33,098 nt of DNA from SIG578 sp036311245 (GTDB lineage Bacteria > Bacillota > Clostridia > Oscillospirales > Ruminococcaceae), in contig JAXJQH010000013.1 of assembly GCA_036311245.1 (NCBI GenBank), positions 1-33,098 on the forward strand, in the 5' to 3' direction. Positions 29,181 to 33,098 of the stretch are shown in pieces; position 1 is the stretch's first letter, and each line of letters begins with the position of its first letter. Under the pieces are notes generated by a model. The model saw only the letters and a list, made by a program, of their open reading frames with translations, was not told the origin of the DNA and searched no databases. The position numbers and the translations under genes are program-made.

Positions 29181-31631
29181 CTACATATTTCCGACATCAT
29201 TTAGGTCGGCATAAACTGTTACATCTTTATTTATTTTATCGGACATAAATTCCTTTAAAAGCTCTGTAAGCATTGCTCTGAATGTTTTATCGTTGCGGCA
29301 TTTTATTATAAGTCTATAGCGATATTTACCGCCTATTTTGACAACATTCATAGGCGAGGGACCGAGAACTCTCAGCGGAATTTTTGCATCCTGCGGATTT
29401 TTGGATTTTATCATTTCGACAAATCGGTCTGCACCCTCTTTTGCCTTTGAGTGCGAGGCGGACACAAAGCCGACAACGCAAAGGTCACAAAACGGCGGAT
29501 AAAGCATTGCCTTTCTTGCGGAAATCTCTTGTCTGAAAAATTCGGGGTAATTTTGCTGCGCCGCAAGAGATATTACGGGATTTTGGGGAGTCATAGTCTG
29601 GATTATGGCTCTTCCCCTTTTCTCTCCTCTGCCGCTTCTGCCAACAACCTGAGTTATCAGCGAGAATGCACGCTCATAGGCTCTGAAATCGTTTGAATAG
29701 AGAGTCTGATCGGCATTTAAAACGCCAACAAGGGTTACATTGGGGAAATTTAAGCCCTTTGCAACCATCTGAGTTCCTACAAGGATATCATATTCACCGC
29801 GTTCAAAGGCATCAAATTGTTTTTGGTGCGCCGCCTTGCCGCTTGTGTTATCCATATCCATTCGCATAATGCGGGCATCGGGAAACAGAAGCGAGAGCTC
29901 ATCCTCCACCCTCTGTGTGCCTTGTCCCCGATAGAAAAGGCGGCTGCTACCACAGGTGGGACAGGAGGTTTCAAGAGGGGTGCTATAGCCGCAGTAATGG
30001 CACATCATTCGATTATTTTTCTTGTGATAAGTAAGCGCTATGCTGCAGTTTGGGCAGGATATAACCTGCTTGCAGTCTGCGCAGGAGGCGATTGTATGGT
30101 ATCCTCGACGGTTATAAAGCAAAATTGACTGCTCACCGCGCGAAAGGTTGTTTCTGATTTCCTCTAAAAGGGTAGCGCTAAAAGCGCTATCACGAAGCGC
30201 TAAATCGCGCTCAGACATATCAACTATTGTTACCTCGGGAAGCTCTGCAGCGCCGAAGCGCTTTTCCATACTGAAAAGGTGGTATCTTCCGCTCTTTGCG
30301 TGGTGGTAGCTATCCACAGAGGGTGTAGCAGAGGAAAGCAGCAGCAGCGCACTATTCTTCGTGCAGCGGAATTTTGCTGCTTCTCTCGCGTGGTATCTCG
30401 GGGAGCTTTCAGATTTATATGTACCCTCCTGCTCCTCGTCCATTACAATAATACCGATATTATTAAGGGGCGCAAATACTGCCGATCTTGTTCCAACAAC
30501 TACCGAAACTTCACCGTTTCTTATGCGTTTATGCTGGTCAAACCGCTCTCCAATAGAAAGACCGCTGTGTAGCACCGCCACTCTTGATCCAAAATATTTA
30601 TAAAAGGTTTTGACAGTCTGGGGTGTGAGCGAAATCTCGGGCACCATAACGATAGCTTGTCTTCCTGCCTCTACTACATCGCCGATTAGCTTTAGGAAAA
30701 CCTGAGTTTTTCCGCTGCCTGTAACGCCATAAAGTAAGGCTGCCTTGGGCTTATGCGTTTTTAAAAGCTCACTTATTCCGTTATAGGCATCTTTTTGTGT
30801 TTGAGAGAGCTCAATTTCAGACACATCGGCTCTGTCTGTGTCGGACACCTCTTGCACGCGCAGCACCTCGGCATCGTAAAGCTCGATTATGCTTTTTTTG
30901 CAAAGCGAGTTTACAACAGCGGGTGTGACACCCGTGAAATAGCACAAATCCTTAACGCTTGCCTCTCCCACATCAGAGAGAGTCTCTAAAACGGCCGTTT
31001 GTTTGGGGGTGAGCTTTACCTCGTCCGAAAAATCAGGGATAATGCGAGCCGTCTTAACAGTTTTATCCGAAGCAGACATTTCTGCTTTATCGGTTTTTGA
31101 TATGACACCTTTGGAAATCATATCCTCAAGAACTCTGTCATCAACAAATCCAAAGCGCTCGAGCAGCTTTTTTTGCGCAATAGGCTTTGTAGCGGCAGCA
31201 ATTTCACGATAGATGCGCATTTGTTCGTCAGAAAGCTCGCTCAGAAGCTCTGAATTTTCAATTTCTGCGCGCTGATAACACTCGGTAAGGCGCAGGTGCA
31301 TTCCCGAGGGAAGCTGCGCTTTTACAGCCTCATAAAGCGGGCAAAAGGTTGTTTTGGAAATAAACTGCGCAAGCTCCAACTGTTCGGTGCTCATTACAGG
31401 CTCACTATCTAAAACGGCGGTTACCTTTTTAAGGCGCTCTACCTCTACCTTCTTAGGAAAATCAAAAATCATAGCAATTTTCTTGACATTTGCTCTTCCA
31501 AAAGGGACTAACACTCGGCAGCCTATCTTTGCAAAAGGCTCAAGCTCAATAGGGAGCGCATAGTCAAAAAAGCCGTCAAAAGAAAGAGCGGTGTTTTCAA
31601 CCGCAACTCTAATAGTTTTAAGTTCCGACAA
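29181..31631 (-). CDS. priA: Primosomal protein N', replication restart helicase
   Basis: PriA recognises stalled forks and reloads the replicative helicase; about 816 residues. The N-terminal 3'-DNA-binding domain begins VAVENTALSFDGFFDYALP. The SF2 helicase part shows LLYGVTGSGKTQVFLKLI (Walker A, about 303-320), a DEEQ box in VMDEEQEGTYKSE where most PriA read DEEH, and VVGTRSAVFAPL. The zinc region has four CxxC pairs (CADC, CPNC, CHYC, CPTC at about 520-565). Motifs V/VI read GTQMVAKGLNFPNVTLVGVLNAD and TQVVGRSGRG. GGAGG stands 8 bases before a TTG at 31631, the preferred start; a GTG two codons earlier is only two bases from that site. Between rpoZ and def; the coaBC gene found here in B. 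subtilis is absent. Confidence 0.95.
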   Translation of the reverse strand: MSELKTIRVAVENTALSFDGFFDYALPIELEPFAKIGCRVLVPFGRANVKKIAMIFDFPKKVEVERLKKVTAVLDSEPVMSTEQLELAQFISKTTFCPLYEAVKAQLPSGMHLRLTECYQRAEIENSELLSELSDEQMRIYREIAAATKPIAQKKLLERFGFVDDRVLEDMISKGVISKTDKAEMSASDKTVKTARIIPDFSDEVKLTPKQTAVLETLSDVGEASVKDLCYFTGVTPAVVNSLCKKSIIELYDAEVLRVQEVSDTDRADVSEIELSQTQKDAYNGISELLKTHKPKAALLYGVTGSGKTQVFLKLIGDVVEAGRQAIVMVPEISLTPQTVKTFYKYFGSRVAVLHSGLSIGERFDQHKRIRNGEVSVVVGTRSAVFAPLNNIGIIVMDEEQEGTYKSESSPRYHAREAAKFRCTKNSALLLLSSATPSVDSYHHAKSGRYHLFSMEKRFGAAELPEVTIVDMSERDLALRDSAFSATLLEEIRNNLSRGEQSILLYNRRGYHTIASCADCKQVISCPNCSIALTYHKKNNRMMCHYCGYSTPLETSCPTCGSSRLFYRGQGTQRVEDELSLLFPDARIMRMDMDNTSGKAAHQKQFDAFERGEYDILVGTQMVAKGLNFPNVTLVGVLNADQTLYSNDFRAYERAFSLITQVVGRSGRGEKRGRAIIQTMTPQNPVISLAAQQNYPEFFRQEISARKAMLYPPFCDLCVVGFVSASHSKAKEGADRFVEMIKSKNPQDAKIPLRVLGPSPMNVVKIGGKYRYRLIIKCRNDKTFRAMLTELLKEFMSDKINKDVTVYADLNDVGNM

Positions 31632-31668
31632 AAACACCGCCTCCTTTTTATAACATAAAATGAATAAA

Positions 31669-31875
31669 TCAGCCCTTGCTGGCTTCGGTTTCTACAAAGG
31701 AATACTTTCCGTCAGCAAACTCGTTAACGGCTAAATCAACGGGTTTTTCATCGAGCATAACTCCTTTTTCCATTGAATCCTCGGCAATATCTCTTGCTCT
31801 TTTTGCAACAGCGATAACAAAGGAATAGTAGCTCTGGCCATTCTCCAGAATATCGTTCATAGCGGGTCTTAACAT
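31669..31875 (-). CDS. rpoZ: RNA polymerase omega subunit
   Basis: Omega is the small subunit that helps assembly of the beta-prime subunit; 68 residues, typical for Firmicutes. Visible conserved points: MLRPAMNDIL at the start, YYSFVIAVAKRARDIAED (about 16-33, corresponding to the YxLVxxxAKRARxL motif of the family) and KPVDLAVNEFADGKYSFVE near the end. GAGGAG is 7 bases before the ATG. It lies 23 bases after gmk, the almost universal position. Confidence 0.93.
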   Translation of the reverse strand: MLRPAMNDILENGQSYYSFVIAVAKRARDIAEDSMEKGVMLDEKPVDLAVNEFADGKYSFVETEASKG

Positions 31876-31898
31876 ATTAGTTCTCCTCTTTCTAAAAA

Positions 31899-32450
31899 TT
31901 ACTTATTTAAAATTTCAAGAATACGCTGGGCAGATGTGTCTACAGCCTCATTGCAAACCACATAGTCATATTCGGGCGCTCTCTCTATCTCTGCCTTTGC
32001 TATTTCAAGTCGGCAGCTTATGACATCATCGGTTTCGGTGTTTCTCTTTTTAAGGCGGCGTTCAATTTCCTCTATTGACGGTGCGGTGAGAAACACTGTT
32101 ATTGCATCGGGGCGTTTCTCTTTTATCTGAAACGCGCCGTTTACATCTATTTCAAGTAGCACATTTTTGCCCGATGCGAGCAGAGAGTCAACATAGGATT
32201 TTAAGGTTCCGTAATAGTTTTGGTTATAGCAGTTATACTCAAGAAGCTCATTATTTTCTATTTTTTTAAGAAATTCCTCTTGGGTTATATAGAAATAGTG
32301 AACTCCCTCTTCTTCTCCCTCGCGCATTGCTCGGGTAGTGGCGGAAATTGAAAGAACAACATTATCGTCCATTTCCAAAATACGGTTTACAACCGTCCCC
32401 TTTCCTGCGCCCGAGGGGCCTGAGAGGACTAAAATCTTTCCTTTACTCAT
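31899..32450 (-). CDS. gmk: Guanylate kinase
   Basis: Gmk phosphorylates GMP to GDP in the cytosol; 183 residues. P-loop GPSGAGKGT at about residues 10-18, then ISATTRAMREGEEEGVHYFYI with the GMP-binding Arg and Tyr residues, NYYGTLKSYV (about 79-88), VLLEIDVNGAF and the RLKKRNTETDD lid region. The ATG at 32450 is chosen: GAGGAG is 7 bases upstream, and the N-terminus then starts MSKGKILVLSGPSG as in the family. A 26-codon longer frame lies inside remA. It overlaps the end of remA by eight bases, implying coupled translation. Confidence 0.97.
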   Translation of the reverse strand: MSKGKILVLSGPSGAGKGTVVNRILEMDDNVVLSISATTRAMREGEEEGVHYFYITQEEFLKKIENNELLEYNCYNQNYYGTLKSYVDSLLASGKNVLLEIDVNGAFQIKEKRPDAITVFLTAPSIEEIERRLKKRNTETDDVISCRLEIAKAEIERAPEYDYVVCNEAVDTSAQRILEILNK

Positions 32451-32700
32451 CGTCCGACTCCTCTTCTGCGCTTCCAAAGCGGTTGCCGATAGTTTCGGGC
32501 TGAACAGCCGACAGGATAACGTGTTCACTGTCTGTAATAATAACGGCGCGGGTTCTTCTGCCGTAGGTCGCGTCTATAAGAGTGGCTCTGTCGCGCGCTT
32601 CCTGAATTATGCGCTTAATTGGCGCTGATTCAGGGCTTACAATAGCAATTAAACGGTTTGCTGAAACCATATTTCCAAAGCCGATATTTATAAGTTTCAT
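32443..32700 (-). CDS. remA: RemA-like extracellular matrix regulator (DUF370)
   Basis: RemA (YlzA) is a small ring-forming DNA-binding protein which in B. subtilis activates biofilm matrix operons; 85 residues here. The sequence opens MKLINIGFGNMVSANRLIAI, and goes on VSPESAPIKRIIQEARDR and DATYGRRTRAVIITDSEHVILSA, the near-invariant core of DUF370, with the basic RRTR patch. The tail is acidic (EEESDDE). GGAG is 8 bases before the ATG at 32700; the 22-codon extension is unsupported. It lies between yicC and gmk as in Bacillus. Whether it controls matrix genes in this organism is not visible; many non-biofilm Clostridia keep it. Confidence 0.93.
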   Translation of the reverse strand: MKLINIGFGNMVSANRLIAIVSPESAPIKRIIQEARDRATLIDATYGRRTRAVIITDSEHVILSAVQPETIGNRFGSAEEESDDE

Positions 32701-32728
32701 ATAGGGTTCTCCTTTTTGTGTCTGCCTT

Positions 32729-33098
32729 TTACTCGATGTTCTGAACCTGTTCTCTGATTTTTTCAATTTCAGATTTTAAATCCACAACCACTCTCGCTCC
32801 CTCGGCATCCTGACATTTAGAGCCGATGGTGTTAGCCTCGCGGTTAAACTCCTGAATTAAGAAATCAAGCTTTCTACCTATAGGCTCGGAAAGCTCAAGA
32901 ATTTCTCTGAACTGACCGATATGGCTTTTTAAGCGAACAGTTTCTTCGTCAACGGCTATCTTATCTGCAAAGATGGCTGCCTCTGTTACAATGCGAGATT
33001 CGTCAATAGCAGTGTTGGAAAGTACCTCGCTGATTTTTTGGTACAGTCTTTCGCGATACTCCGCTGCCCTCTGAGGAGAGCGCTCCTCTACCCTTGAA
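32729..33098 (-). CDS. yicC: YicC/YloC-family endoribonuclease, C-terminal part (cut by window edge)
   Basis: The minus-strand frame is open to the right edge of the window and shows about the last 122 residues of a YicC/YloC protein (usual length about 290). Conserved marks of the C-terminal DUF1732 region: ERLYQKISEVL, then DESRIVTEAAIFADKIAVDE, ETVRLKSHIGQFREIL, IGRKLDFLIQEFNREANTIG, SKCQDAEGARVVVDLKSEIE and KIREQVQNIE at the end. Members of this family are known as stress-induced endoribonucleases in E. coli and B. subtilis. It ends 28 bases before remA, as in B. subtilis. Confidence 0.93.
   Translation of the reverse strand, partial: SRVEERSPQRAAEYRERLYQKISEVLSNTAIDESRIVTEAAIFADKIAVDEETVRLKSHIGQFREILELSEPIGRKLDFLIQEFNREANTIGSKCQDAEGARVVVDLKSEIEKIREQVQNIE

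Overview
The window is a 33 kb piece of a low-to-moderate GC chromosome from a Gram-positive endospore-forming lineage of Clostridia. An Oscillospirales/Ruminococcaceae-type gut bacterium is the most likely source, but that placement is inference. The case for Clostridia rests on the gene order on the right half (yicC-remA-gmk-rpoZ-priA-def-fmt-rsmB-rlmN-prpC-prkC-rsgA-thiN-spoVM), on strong AGGAGG ribosome binding sites, on sigma-A promoters with 17-18 nt spacers, on many intrinsic terminators, and on a recognisable 28-residue SpoVM. Nearly everything except rpsB-tsf and one two-gene operon is on the minus strand.

Layout. 1-1652: end of rpsB, then tsf (+), closed by a bidirectional terminator. 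1668-3696: a lone FakA-C-terminal-like protein overlapping an ABC half-exporter (-). 3699-7576: operon thrS, acyl-ACP thioesterase, tyrS (-), with one promoter and one terminator and no T-box. 7651-8719: cysK. 8756-9651: a metal-dependent amidohydrolase. 9662-10903: uxuA. 10904-13352: a probable accessory insert holding an XRE regulator with a small membrane protein (-) and an inositol-monophosphatase-family enzyme translationally coupled to an unrecognised four-helix membrane protein (+). 13580-16512: uxaB-uxaA (-); with uxuA these give reactions of glucuronate/galacturonate breakdown to 2-keto-3-deoxygluconate. 16530-16916: a decayed stretch with a peptidase M20 tail, another gene fragment and an orphan promoter. 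17018-18081: a GMP synthase consisting only of the ATP-pyrophosphatase part. 18143-33098: a long minus-strand block of housekeeping genes for RNA, translation start, DNA restart, Ser/Thr phosphorylation and ribosome assembly, running into spoVM, small membrane proteins, a TSCPD protein and pyrR.

How the genes fit together. Def and Fmt deal with the initiator formyl group; RsmB and RlmN methylate rRNA; RsgA matures the 30S subunit; PrkC and PrpC are the opposed membrane kinase and phosphatase that in relatives act on RsgA and EF-Tu. Gmk, GuaA, PyrR and ThiN belong to nucleotide and cofactor metabolism. RemA, RpoZ and SpoVM are small regulators or structural factors.

Most of the window is ordinary core genome. 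The parts worth a second look are the very short genes downstream of thiN (SpoVM and a 49-residue basic membrane peptide with its own promoter), the GMP synthase without a glutaminase, the insert at 10.9-13.4 kb and the gene scar at 16.5-16.9 kb. I saw no tRNA, rRNA, CRISPR array, insertion sequence or phage gene. All calls come from reading the sequence; no database search was run.
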